64,000 nt of DNA from Serilophus lunatus (taxonomy: Eukaryota; Chordata; Aves; Passeriformes; Eurylaimidae): the NCBI GenBank assembly GCA_013399895.1, contig VXBA01001494.1:2318118-2382117 (forward strand), given 5' to 3'. Under the pieces are notes generated by a model that was not told where the DNA came from, did not search any database, and worked only from the letters and a program-made list of their open reading frames with translations. A program made the position numbers and the translations under genes. Of the stretch, positions 28,701-39,700 are shown in pieces (within the stretch, counting starts at the first letter, position 1; every line of letters starts with the position of its first letter).

Positions 28701-30106
28701 ATATTCTCCCCTTTCCCCACCCAACTGAGAGCCAGAAAGAGGCTCGGAGGAGATTTCATTCCTGTTCTGTCCAGCTTCCACTTTTCACACCCTCAGAAGC
28801 CATTTCTCCAACCAAAGCACCACAAATTCCCTCCAGACTGAACCAAGGAGCTGGGAGTAGCTTTTCCTTTCAAAGCCCTCCCTAACAAAGTCAGTCTTAC
28901 CAACAAACATAAATGCAAATAAGTGAGTAATACTGAGCTTTATAAATCCATTACGTGGCTTCTTGTTCTGTTATTTAACTGACATCTCTTCCCCTTTTTG
29001 CCAAATGTATTTCATGTATATGTGTCTGTTTTCTATAATCTTTTCCATTTCTCTTATCACTTGTATTTTAATAAACCCCATGTCCAGATTCAGTATCTTC
29101 TTCAGCAGCCGGAGAGGGAGATATATTTGTTCATTGGAGTTATTAAAATTCTAAATATCTCCCTCCTTTTATTTGATTTTAGTGAGATTCCAGACATTTT
29201 CTCAATACCAAGAAGATTGGATTCATTGGAATATAACGCTGACAGAAGTCCTGCACTGAAACTTTAATTTCAGTTCAAACTCCATTAATTTGAGACATCC
29301 CCAGCAGATCTGGGCAAGGTGAACTTTTTTTATGAACTATTTTCAACCCCAGTTGAAGATTAAACTAAAATTGAAGTTTTTGCTTCTTAACACTGAGGAA
29401 AAAACCACATAAACAAAACCTAAGGCCATTATTTCACTTTCATATGTATTTTAACTCCTGACAGAACTCCTGATGGCCACTTGGCTTAAGCAAGGACAGA
29501 CTTAAACCACTAAATCTGACTTTTGGGGCATTATCTTCCCAGTATTAATCAAATAAACCACTTAAAACAGAGTTCTACTTTCCTGAGGGCCTCTCTACTT
29601 GTCTGTCATTGATGACTTTTCCACAAAGAGCACATTATGTTAAGAGGCTCAGCTCAGCAATTCCAGAATTAACTACCAAGAGAGAAACCAGCAGTGATTT
29701 CTCCCTGATCCTTTGAGAAACAGCAGTGATTTGTCCCCTCGTTTTCCCTGAGCTTGGTGTGAGCTCGGTGTCCTGTAATTTTGTGGAAATATTCACTGGA
29801 TATATTGCTCTACTCACAGCTGTTTAAAGGTACATCTTGATCAAAGAGGGAGTTGGAGGAGTTTATTCAAATAAGACTGTAAAACCCATAGTGATTTTAT
29901 TTCCTCCCCTTGCACACAAACCTTCCCACTCAGAATAAGAACAGTAGGTTCATGTTGCAACTGCAGGGGAAGAAAGTGCTCACATGGAAACCTCAAGAGC
30001 AGTGACCAAAATCAGAACCTGCCAGTCCCATGCCAGTTAAAACTTTCCTATCACTTCCTAATGTCATCTCAGAGCTATTTGCCACGAAAAGGTTCAGAAG
30101 ATTAAA
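4776..30106. other. 25-kb gene-free region upstream of LIG3
   Basis: Unique-looking sequence with no frame resembling a known protein and no repeat family I recognise. AT-rich blocks with homeodomain-like TAATTA or TTAAT motifs at about 10100-10420, 12140-12400 and 16740-17030 could be conserved regulatory elements, but this needs alignment. A gene with small exons or a lncRNA cannot be excluded by eye. Confidence 0.5.
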
Positions 30107-30336
30107 CTGAAAGAGGGTAGGTTGACATTACATAGGGAAGAAATTCTTCCTTGTGAGGGCAGGAGGGCGCCCTGGCGCAGGTTGCCCAGAGAAGCTGTGG
30201 CTGCCCCACTCCTGGAAGTGTCCAAGGCCAGGATGGAGCAACCTGGGATAGTGGGAGGTGTCCCTGCCCATGGCAGGGGGTGGGAATGAGATGAGTTTGA
30301 AGACCCCTTCCAACCCAAACCATTCTGTGATTTTAT
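30107..30336 (+). mobile_element. CR1 LINE 3' fragment
   Basis: Contains GAAGAAATTCTTCCTTGTGA, GGTTGCCCAGAGAAGCTGTG, GTGTCCCTGCCCATGGCAGG and the terminal CCTTCCAACCCAAACCATTC followed by TGTGATTTTAT, all hallmarks of the avian CR1 3' end. About 230 bp, 5'-truncated and non-coding, lying upstream of LIG3 in the same orientation. Confidence 0.95.
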
Positions 30337-32019
30337 AAGGAAACATGGTTTCAACTTTCCACCCATCCCCTTTGGGCCACAGTGAAAGAACAAAATTAAT
30401 GCTGCAAGAACCTTCAGCTACATCGCCAAAGAGAAGCACAGCTGGAATGACGAATGCCCCAGCTTTGCTGCCGTTATTCCCAGGCCTTCCCAAAGCAAAC
30501 AAACAAACAGCTGTGTGTGTTTCTAACGGAAGAAATTAATCTGAAACTCACAGTTTCTCGCGGTAGCGTTCTGCCCCCTGCCTGTGCATCCTGCATTTCA
30601 CCGCGGCCGGGTCATCCATCTGCAGCCTCAGCACGACTCTCCGCAGGGGCAGCCTCCTACTCCACCTACCTGCCCAGGCTGCCATCCAGACGCCCTCCAG
30701 ACTGAAAAGACCCTAAAGCAATTCTTCCCACCCTCCCCGAAGCCTCTGAAATGCCCTCTGCAGACACAGCTGGTTTAGAACATCTTGCTGTCTCTCAGCC
30801 AGTAAAAGTTAGGGAAGCACACCCTACCCCTGGCGGGGTGCTCAGCTGCCTTATTTAAACCTAATACCATTGTGTTGCAGTGAGTGTGAACCCTTGAGTC
30901 TGTCTTTCCATCTCTTTTACCAGGCTCAAACATACAATTAATGAGAGCTTTCACTGTGATGCTGCAAACACTGTGCTCCCAGCAAGCTTTCTCTGAACAC
31001 TGTATCCACCACAGCTTTACCTGGGTTTATTGTTTTCTTCCCCCCTTAAGGTCCCAGTGTTCATACAAACTGTTGCACCCAGTCACTGCTGGTTCTGTAA
31101 ACAATTTCTCAATGGTGCATCTTTTTCAAAGCGAGTTGAATGATTAAAAACTGAACCACGTTAAACTCACACACGTACCTTTTGTCTGAGTCTGCCAAGT
31201 GCACAGCCTTGGAGCTGGATGCACACAGCCTTTTGGCTCAGCCAAACATCTGCAGCATGGTGCTGGTCTGGGTGTCTTCTGTGGAAAGTCAATAGTAGTC
31301 CAAGAGTCCTTCATGAACTCCCTGAGCCCCTCTGCAATTCCTCTTCTCTGACTCAAAACCCCACTTGAGTTTGGTTGGGGGAGTTTGTTTCTTTCTTTTG
31401 TTTTGGGGTTCCCACCATTTCTGGGCCACGAGGGACAGGAAGGTCCATCCTGAGATCATGGATTGAAGGCACTGTCCAAGAGCAGAGTATTGCAAATGAA
31501 TGCAGACTGTCTGCTTCACAGCCAGATCCCAGGGATCAGAAATGCTTCTGCCAGCCTTCAGTCCAATTTTGTTAGACTCATCCACAGCTCCCAGTAGTGT
31601 GGCTTTTGTAGCTGCAGTTTGATGAGCTGAGGAGAGGAAGATTACCAGTGGCTCACCTTGTAAGTAGCTGGAAGCCAGCAGAAAGAGAGATACGTGGCTG
31701 GTGAAGCAAGTTCTGTACCTTATGTCTCATCCTCTGCCTTTGAGGTACAGCAAAGCAGATCAGAGACCTGGACACGTCATCCTACACAGCATCCTTTCCC
31801 TCAGAGAAGGCAGGAATCCTGTGGTGGCATGTTCCATCCATTCCAGCTTGCTCAGCAGCCTCCTGGCACAGCACAGCAGCACTTTGACCAGGGAAACAGG
31901 GATAGCTGCCACCACCAGAAGCCAACAGCTGGACTGTGGATGTGTGCCCTCCTGGGCTGGGAGGAAGGGTCACACAGCAGCACCTCAGGCCTTGTGCAAG
32001 CCCAGTGGAAGGCTCTGGG
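30337..32019. other. Gene-free stretch between the CR1 copy and the minisatellite
   Basis: No recognisable exon. GC content and CpG rise toward the right. A long open frame begins at 31694 but continues into the minisatellite and has no recognisable domain. Confidence 0.55.
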
Positions 32020-32440
32020 AGGGACAATTTCGGCAGTGCAGCAGCACTTCAGGGCTGTTGGGGTACAGTGTGCACTGATGGAGGGGCTGAGCTCAAACCT
32101 GCACCAACACGGCCCAGCGCTCCTCAAAGACCAATTTCACAAGGCTGGAGGTCGGGCAGTGGCTCAGATCGGCACAAACACGGCGTTCAGCTCTCGGAGG
32201 GACCATTTCTATGCCAGGCGATACAACAGTGCCTCAGACCTGCATCGACATCGGGCTGGACACCCTTGGAGGACGGCATGGTGCAGCGTGGGCAGGGCAT
32301 TCCCTCAGACCTGCCCCGACCTCACGATCTGCTGTCGGAAAGCAGAGTCTGGGAGGTCGGGAATAGAGAATCCCCTCAGGGCGGGACGCACAGGGCACAA
32401 GTGTTGCCGTGGAACCACACGGACCCTCCAGTGCCTCGGG
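32020..32440. repeat. Degenerate minisatellite, period about 71 bp
   Basis: Successive units begin with CTCA/CCTCAG at 32091, 32162, 32232, 32303 and 32374, spaced 70-71 bp. Shared landmarks are CTCAGACCTGC-like starts and GGGACCATTTC-like mid-unit segments. An older, longer unit is visible from about 32020. The region is GC-rich and stop-poor, which explains the long open frames here. Confidence 0.75.
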
Positions 32441-32478
32441 GAGGGACCAGGGGTGGCCTCAGGGCTGAGCTGGTACCG

Positions 32479-32800
32479 CCTCAGGGCACGGCCCGTTCAT
32501 CCCCTCAGGGAACAGCCCCTGCAGGGCCTGGGCTCCCCATCCCCTCAGGGCAGCGACCCTCCATCCCCTCGGGGCACACTCCCGGTGTCTCCTCAGACCA
32601 CGCTCCCGGCGTCCCCTCAGTTCACATTCCCCGGATCCCCTTAGTTCTCAGTCCCTGTATTCCCCTTGTCCCGTCAGTTTAATGCCTATGTCCCCTCTGT
32701 CCCCTCAGCTCACATTCCCCGGATCCCCTCAGTTCTCAGTCCCTGTATCCCCTCAGCTCACATTCCCCGTGTCCCCTCCATCCAGCCCCTCTCCCCCCTC
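32479..32800. repeat. Short-period CCCCTCAG-rich minisatellite
   Basis: Pyrimidine-rich G/C repeats with frequent CCCCTCAG and ATCCCCTC blocks. A nested 38-bp segment beginning CACATTCCCCGGATCCCC is present at 32623 and 32711, with a partial copy at 32759. It directly abuts the LIG3 CpG island. Confidence 0.75.
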
Positions 32801-32839
32801 AGTTCCCGCTCCCAAGGCGGGAAATCGGTCCCGCCGCGC

Positions 32840-33047
32840 GCGCAGGGGGCGGGGCGATGGGCGGGGGGCGCGCGCCAGGCCCGGGCGGCCGTTCGGAAAC
32901 GGAAGGGGCGGGGCCCTGCGCGGAGAGCGCGCGCGCTCGCGCGCCATCTCTACGGAAGCCCGGCGGGAGCCTTCGGTGTCCCGGCGGCGGCCCCGCTGTG
33001 AGGGGGCCCGGGGTCCGGACCGGGATGGCGGCACCGTGAGGGGCCCG
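32840..33047 (+). promoter_or_regulatory. LIG3: LIG3 CpG-island promoter and non-coding exon 1
   Basis: Very GC- and CpG-rich block, unlike anything else in the window. It carries GC boxes (GGGGGCGGGG at 32845-32854, GGGGCGGGGC at 32905-32914), ETS-type CGGAAG cores at 32900-32905 and 32953-32958, and a YY1-like GCGCCATCTC at 32941-32950. There is no TATA box. A strong donor, G|GTGAGC, at 33047/33048 pairs with the acceptor at 33231-33234, giving a non-coding first exon of unknown 5' end, as in mammalian LIG3. The transcription start is inferred to lie between about 32,900 and 33,020. Confidence 0.75.
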
Positions 33048-33086
33048 GTGAGCGCCCGGGAGGGGGCGGGATGGCGGCACCGTGAG
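33021..33086 (+). repeat. 20-bp direct repeat with YY1-like core, 46 bp apart
   Basis: The 20-base sequence CGGGATGGCGGCACCGTGAG occurs exactly at 33021-33040 and again at 33067-33086. Each copy contains GATGGCGGC, which resembles the YY1 motif often found just downstream of TATA-less starts. The first copy lies in exon 1 and the second in intron 1. Confidence 0.85.
33025..33039 (+). other. Minimal upstream ORF (Met-Ala-Ala-Pro-stop) in LIG3 exon 1
   Basis: Four sense codons and a TGA lie in the predicted non-coding exon 1. The ATG has G at -3 and G at +4, a strong Kozak context. Because it stops 8 bases before the exon 1 donor, it would be read before the two LIG3 starts in any transcript that begins upstream of it. 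An identical copy sits at 33071-33085, inside intron 1. Translation is inferred, and the feature disappears if transcription starts downstream. Confidence 0.5.
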
Positions 33087-33234
33087 CCGCCCGGGACGTT
33101 CGGCCCGGGGCCCGCGGGAGGCGGTCGGTCCGGGGCCCGGCGGGGCGGGAAGGCGGCGGCGGGCGCGTGAGGGGAGAAGGGGGGGGCGGGCGGGGAAGGG
33201 CCGGGGGGAGCTCAGTGTCCGCTCTGTCCCGCAG
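33048..33234 (+). other. LIG3: LIG3 intron 1 (187 bp, extremely G-rich)
   Basis: Predicted intron from GTGAGC to GTCCCGCAG. Its last 65 bases hold a dense series of G-runs (33171-33210) capable of forming G-quadruplexes on the coding strand. The polypyrimidine tract is short. An open frame crosses the intron from 33167 into the LIG3 frame, so retention would extend the N-terminus rather than truncate it. Confidence 0.65.
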
Positions 33235-33253
33235 CGCTCCCCGCTCGCACTGG

Positions 33254-33743
33254 ATGCCCCCGGGCTGCAGGGCGCTGTCACTCGCCGCCCGACTGCTGTG
33301 CCCCCGAGCCGCGCGTCGCTGTGTCGGGCTCAGCCCCGGGTTCCGCTGCCCGCTGCCGCCACAGCTCCGGGCCACGGGCGGCGGCCGGCGGGGAGGAGGC
33401 GCCGGGGGTTTTCCCTCCCCGCTGTTGTTGAGCCCCGCCTGCACGGCGGCGGGGGACATGGCAGAGCAGAGGTACTGCGTGGACTATGCCAAGCGCGGCA
33501 CCGCGGGCTGCAAGAAATGCAAGGAGAAGATCGTCAAGGGAATGTGTCGCATTGGGAAGATCGTTCCCAACCCTTTCACGGAGTCCGGGGGGGACATGAA
33601 GGAGTGGTACCATGTCAAGTGCATGTTTGAGAAGCTGGACAAGGCCAGGGCCACCACCAAGAAAATCGAAGACATCACGGACTTGGAGGGATGGGAGGAG
33701 CTGCAAGATGAGGAGAAAGAATTAATCAACAAGTACATCTCAG
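33254..33743 (+). CDS. LIG3: LIG3 coding exon 1: presequence and zinc finger
   Basis: The exon begins at 33235 after CCCGCAG and has a 19-nt leader. The start at 33254 opens a 68-residue arginine- and leucine-rich, nearly acid-free stretch, typical of a mitochondrial presequence. The in-frame Met at 33458 (MAEQRYCVDY) starts the nuclear form. The PARP-like finger uses Cys86, Cys89, His120 and Cys123 (18, 21, 52 and 55 in nuclear numbering) and binds nicked or gapped DNA. The donor is TCAG|GTGAGA, phase 1. An ATG at 33167 is in frame but lies within intron 1, so I did not choose it. Confidence 0.95.
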
Positions 33744-36700
33744 GTGAGACACAAGGCAGCACCTGGGTCACTTTTCTGCTTGCTCATAAGTTTGGGGTTT
33801 TTTTGACAGTCTCACAGATTGTCACCCAGCTGTGCCTTTGCCACAAAATCCTCAGGGATGTGTTTGTGTGGCTTGGGGACAAAGTGGGTAGTGCTGCTCT
33901 AATCCCTGTCTCAGCTTTTTCCATGCTGTTTAATGAATTAGGTATTCCTTTAACTTTTGTTCTCTGAAAAACATCCGTTCATTTTTCTTTCTCCTCCAAT
34001 TCCCAGTTCTTCTAAGGCTTAGTTGCAGAGTACATAGCACACTGAATGATGTGTGAGATTATTTCTGACTGGCTGTTTGAACCTTGCTGGTTTGCAGAAG
34101 CCAATTCCAAGGCTGGAAGTACCCCAAAGAAAAAGGTGATAGTCCAGGCTAAACTCACTGCCACGGGACAACTGACAACAAAGGATCCATTAGGGCTTGT
34201 CAATCCATCACCCAAGAAGTTCTCTGGCTTCACAGGTAAAATTTAAGAATCTGATTCTGAGAAATCAGTTTCTCCTGATAACAGTTTAAACTTGGCTCAG
34301 ATTGGTAGTTTATTATCTAAAGATGGTTTAGTCTGAGTTAGTTCCTTTGAATTCAGGTTTGCCAGGAGTTGTCAGTGCTTTCCTAGGCTGTCAGCCTTGA
34401 AAGAACCCCTAGGGAGATGTTGGAGTTTCCTGGTATTCCCAAGGAGACAAAGGTTCTGCAGTGCCCATGTTGTCTGGCTCATGTGCTGCTGCCTCCATAC
34501 TGCCTTCATCCATTGGCCAATTCCAGTCACACTGAAGGGAGAGCCTCAAGTTATCCCAGGGGGAGCTCAGAATCTGTAAAAAAACTGGTTGTGAGGGGTT
34601 ACCAGTTGTGTTTGTGGAAGGGGAAGCTGTGACCCCTGTGTGAGCACAGACCTGCAGCTCCAAACCACCCAGTGTGGCCACAGCACAGCCAGAGGTACCT
34701 TGTGTGGGATTGCTGCTGTTAGGAGAGAAAAGGAGGTGGTGGGTTCATTTCTCTCCCATTTTATAAATGATTTTATGAAAACACCTTGCCATGAAGAGCA
34801 AAGGCCTGCAAAGCAGGGATAAGACTGAGGCATGGGCCAGCAGGAATTGCTTTTCACCGTGGTTAAATCATGCTTGTCTGGGGAATTAAGACCCAGAAAA
34901 CCCTGATGTAATGTGAGGAGTAAAACTAATGAAAAAAATAGTTTGAAATTTTTTTAAAGTCGCCAATTTTGGGGGAGCACCCCTCACTGCTGGGGTTGTT
35001 CTCAGCTTGCCCAGCTGAGGTACCTTCAGCTTCACAATCTGCACCGTGTTGTATTTGTTGAAAAAGCAGCTTGTTGTGTGTTTGATGCAGCCAAGCCAAA
35101 GAATTCAGAAGGTGTCTCTGCAAACTCTTCCCACAAGTCCAGCCTGTCTGCAGCCAAGTGTGACCCAAAGCACAAGGACTGTTTGCTGCGGGAATTCCGG
35201 AAGCTCTGTGCCATGGTGGCCGAAAAGCCAAGCTACAACGTGAAAACACAGATCATCCAGGACTTCCTGAAGAAGGGATCTGCAGGAGGTATGGCTCCTC
35301 CTTGGAATTCCCAGTGTATGAGAAGCTGAAATGAAAGGTGAAAGAAATTCTGATTGCTGGTCAGTCCCGGCACTGGGGAGGGTCTGAAAGGTGGAGTTGA
35401 TGTTTGCAAACTGTTTAAATAACAAATTCAGACAATAATGTCTCGCTCTGGTGTTGTAGGGAACATTTCTAGGTGCCAAATTTAATGCTGGGATCGGATT
35501 TGGAGGAAAATTGTGGGTATTTCCCCTAAAAACCATCCTTTCATGTGAGGCAGAGCAGCATGGTCCAAAGCCAGCTGTGAGGTTTTTATCCCCAGGGTCG
35601 TGCAAATGGGCACAACCAACCACAGCCTGTATGTGAAAATCAAATGAGCACAGTTACAATGGTCTGTGTTTATTTTTTCCAGATGGTTTTCATGGAGATG
35701 TATACCTGACCATTAAACTGCTGCTACCAGGTGTCATCAAAATAGTTTACAACTTGAATGATAAGCAGATTGTGAAGCTGTTTAGTAGGATTTTTAACTG
35801 CAACCAAGATGAAATGGTCCGGGACCTGGAACAGGTGAGTATAGACAGCAGTTCTCTGAATTTCTGCTGTTCAGTCCTTTGGTTATGGAAATTCTGTAAT
35901 GGTTTGGGGTTTAGCTTGACTGTTAGAATGGGAGATGGTGATTTATTTGCTTGCTTTCTTGGCTTTAGCAGTTTTCATGGCATTTTCTGCCATCTGGAAC
36001 CTTTAGAAAATTATGTTTAAATAGAAGGAAAGATATAAACTCATTTATATTAAATTCAACTTTAGAAAGCAGGACTAAAATATCCAGGCAAGTTGAGCTA
36101 CATCTGTCTAAACTGCTTTATCTGGTACCTTCCTACAAAATTGATTTAAATCATTCTTTTTGTAATATCACGTATCAAAAGTGGGATTCAATTAACAGAT
36201 CTGTCCCTGTGAGCTGCAGTTGGATGATACAATTAAGCTACACTGCTACAATTACAAGTGTTCAGGTGTGCACTGGATTCCTTCCACAGGGGTTGGTGAT
36301 TGTGAACACCCTGATTCATTGCAAGATGGAGAAAATGGGTGAATTCTTTCCTCTCTGTGTATATTGCCTTGGTACATGCTCCCTTCTGGTGACATCCCTT
36401 GCCTGTTTCAGATCTCTGGATTTGCAGGTGGATTCATCCTGAGGAGATACAGGGTCTATGAAAAACAGAGCCATGAGATGATGCTGGTACTTTAACTTCT
36501 TTAGCAAATGAAGCAGCTGAGCAGCTTTATGTGTCGTGACAGCTTCTCTGAATATTTGATTCCAATTTCTTCATGCAATCCCAGCACCATTCCTGTCTCT
36601 TACACTACTGCCTGGAGCCATGTTGAATCCCTGGTGGCATTCCCATTCTCTGCCCACAGCTCTGATCCACTCCCTCGTTTTGTTTTTGGAGACAGGGAGA

Positions 36701-39700
36701 TGTTTCCGAGACCATCCGCATCTTCTTCGAACAGAGCAAGACTTGTCCTCCAGCAGCCAAAAGCCTCCTGACCATCCAGGAGGTGGATGAATTCCTAATC
36801 CAGCTATCAAAGCTCACTAAGGAGGATGACCAGCAAAGTGTTCTGCAACAGATCAGTCGCAGGTGAGGGAAGCAATGGGCCTCCGGAGGTTTGCCCTAAA
36901 CCCAGGAGGGGTTTTCTAGGGATCACTGGCTGGAATAGATGAAAAATTAATTATGAACCACAGAGACTGAACTTAATTAACATCCATAAGCAACTGTTAG
37001 TGGTTGATTAAGACCCCTTGACTGCTGAACAGCAATGGAGAACATGTGTGGCTCCTGTTCCTGCCAGAGAACTTCATCCTTGCCTGTCAGGACATTCTTC
37101 AGTCACTACTAAATAAGTGGCTTGTAGAATTAATCTTAATGGTGTTTAGCTGTTAATTAAGTTGCTTTTTTTCAGGTATGTTGGGAAATGCAATTAAGAA
37201 GTGTTAAAGAGTCTTGGTCTGGCTCAGTTTGTGTTGATTTGAAGCTGAGGATATTGCCCTCACTTAGAATTGATGCATTAATTAAATGACTTTTGGATGG
37301 TACATCAACACTGAGGCAGAATTAATACTGGCATTCCAACATAAAGATGCTAAAAAGCCTTTTGGATGTTCTCTTGTGCCTCTAAGGTGTTATTAGTAAT
37401 GTGTGTCCTCATTTAAGTCCTCCATAAGGGGAGGAGTTGTTTTTTAAAGAGAACTTGGCTCAATTTCTTTTCATCTGGAAAGTAATTCAGTTCAATGTCC
37501 ACCATTGCTAAACCTTTTCCTCTGTACTTCAGGTGTACGGGCAACGACCTGAAATGCATCATCAGGCTAATTAAGCACGACTTGAAAATGAATGCTGGGG
37601 CAAAGCACGTGTAAGTCTTACCTCCACTGCAAGAGAAACCCAGAAACGCTCGTTTCATAAGCCAGGAGCAGCAGACCTGAGGCTGATCAATATTTCCCTC
37701 CTCTCCTGTTTGCCAAAGGCTGGATGCATTGGATCCCAACGCTTACGAGGCGTTCAAGGCGTCCAGGAACCTGCAGGACGTGGTGGAGCGAGTGCTGAGG
37801 AACCAGCAGGAGGCTGAGAAGGTGCCGGGGCTGAAGCGAACCCTCAGCGTCCAGGCCTCGCTCATGACCCCCGTGCAGCCCATGCTGGTATGTTAACCCC
37901 CCTTCCCAGCTGGCACAGACCCTCACCCTGAAGGATCAGTAGCCTGGGAAATGGCTGTGGGCAGTGTGAGCTCATGGGCTGGTTTTTGCTTCATGCTGTT
38001 TTATAAAGCATCTTCTACCAAGAGGCCAGTTTTCCACGTGCCACTCTCAAGCTAAAAATCTTGGCTTGCTTTCATCCAAAAGAGGCTTTTATGTTTGTTT
38101 GCTGTCCTTCCAGAAGTTGATCCCTTCTCTGGAAATAGTGTTAGCTTTCCATTGGATTAGAGATTCAAATAAGTTTGACTTTTTCTTTGAACAAGTCAGA
38201 GTTAAATATTTACTTTTGGGCTCAGCACACTCTTACAAAAGACCCAGTACTAACATCTCTAAGCATTTGGAGGAGATAAGCACTGAAAAGCTGTAATAAT
38301 CAGGGCATATGCAGATGGTTATAAGTAAATGAGTAATTAAGGAAAGGAAAATTTGGGCTGCCTATCAGAGACCCTGGACAAATAGATTTACAAGGGAATT
38401 AGTAGTTCATTCATGAACTTAGGGAAAGGTAGCTTTATCTTCCAATGTATCAACTGATTTTGGATCTTCTCTCTCCCCCTGAAGGCTGAAGCCTGCAAGT
38501 CCATCGAGTATGCCATGAAGAAGTGCCCCAATGGAATGTATGCTGAGATCAAATACGATGGTGAGAGGGTGCAGGTCCACAAAAATGGGGATCACTTCAG
38601 CTACTTCAGCAGGAGCCTCAAACCTGTCCTCCCACACAAAGTAAGCACCTGCACACTGTCCCCTCTGTTGTGCCAGCTCCTCAACTGGATTCCACAGTGG
38701 TTTCTTTCCATAGGCAAGGATTCCTTCTCTTGTAGACTTATTTCTGAATTTTGGAGGGGTTTGGAATCTGGAAAAGCAACACTTATTAAAAGTGTAATCA
38801 CTTAGTTTTGATGCACATTAAGAGCTTGAAACTGAAGCTGTCTGGTGTAGAGTCCTCTTCATGCACTGAATTTTAGGAGGCTTGATGTCAGCTGGGTGAT
38901 TTGGTTATAATTACTAAAGCCTTATTTTTCAATTTGTAGGCTGGGCTGTCTCTGCCAGAGTAAAATTTACAGCTTAGTACAGATATGCCCACGTGCCCCT
39001 CAGATGCTTGTGAAGGAAACACCTGCGCTGGAGCAAGTCCTCCCCCTTCAGCCAATACACTTTTTTTTTCTTTCTACCCAAGGTAGCCCATTTTAAGGAC
39101 TTCATCCCCCAGGCTTTCCCTGGTGGGCAAAGTATGATCCTGGATTCAGAAGTTCTTCTGATTGACAACAAAACTGGCAAGCCACTTCCTTTTGGGACCC
39201 TTGGCGTGCACAAGGTAAAAAAAGTTAAATTAAAAACCCCTTGGTTGTGTTTGGAGGCTGATTTTCTGCTGGTTTAACCACACCAGAATGTGATGCTGTG
39301 TTATCACAGGGTAATTTCAGAGCTGTGGTGCTGGAGAATAAAGATCCCTAAGAAGGTTGATATTAATGAAAAGCTACTGCTCTGATATCTCTAGAAAATT
39401 TGTTGGGTTTTGTTGCAGCAGCAGTGACAGATGTTACCTTGCCCCCAGTCATTAATATATGTAGCATTATTTCCCTGTCCCTAGGAAATTAATGTGTGTT
39501 ATTTTCTTGACTCATGCTTTGACACTTTCAGTCTAAATCCTAATTCTCAGAATACTTCTGTATATTAGAAGAGGCCTAAACTTACCATAGCTAAAATATT
39601 AGGGAGATAAAAATCCATCCTTTTGTTTCTGTTACTCTTCCAAAACTCCACATTGCTGCTTGCTGTGACTGCAATTTCTTTTAATCGATCTGAATTGTCT

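Noticed and set aside
31694..32644. 316-codon open frame, the longest uninterrupted one in the window, and an overlapping 248-codon frame at 31936-32682
   Set aside because: Both lie over the GC-rich, stop-poor minisatellite, overlap each other in different frames, are Pro/Ser/Gln-rich repeats toward the end and resemble no known domain. A repeat artefact is more likely than a gene.
33167..33253. Upstream in-frame ATG at 33167 as the LIG3 start
   Set aside because: A good acceptor (CCCGCAG at 33228-33234) with an upstream donor at 33048 places this ATG in intron 1, and the encoded Gly/Arg run is simply G-rich intron sequence.
32682..33459. Several 100-170-codon frames on both strands over the CpG island
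   Set aside because: High GC content leaves few stops. They are Arg/Pro/Gly-rich, mutually overlapping and unrelated to known proteins.
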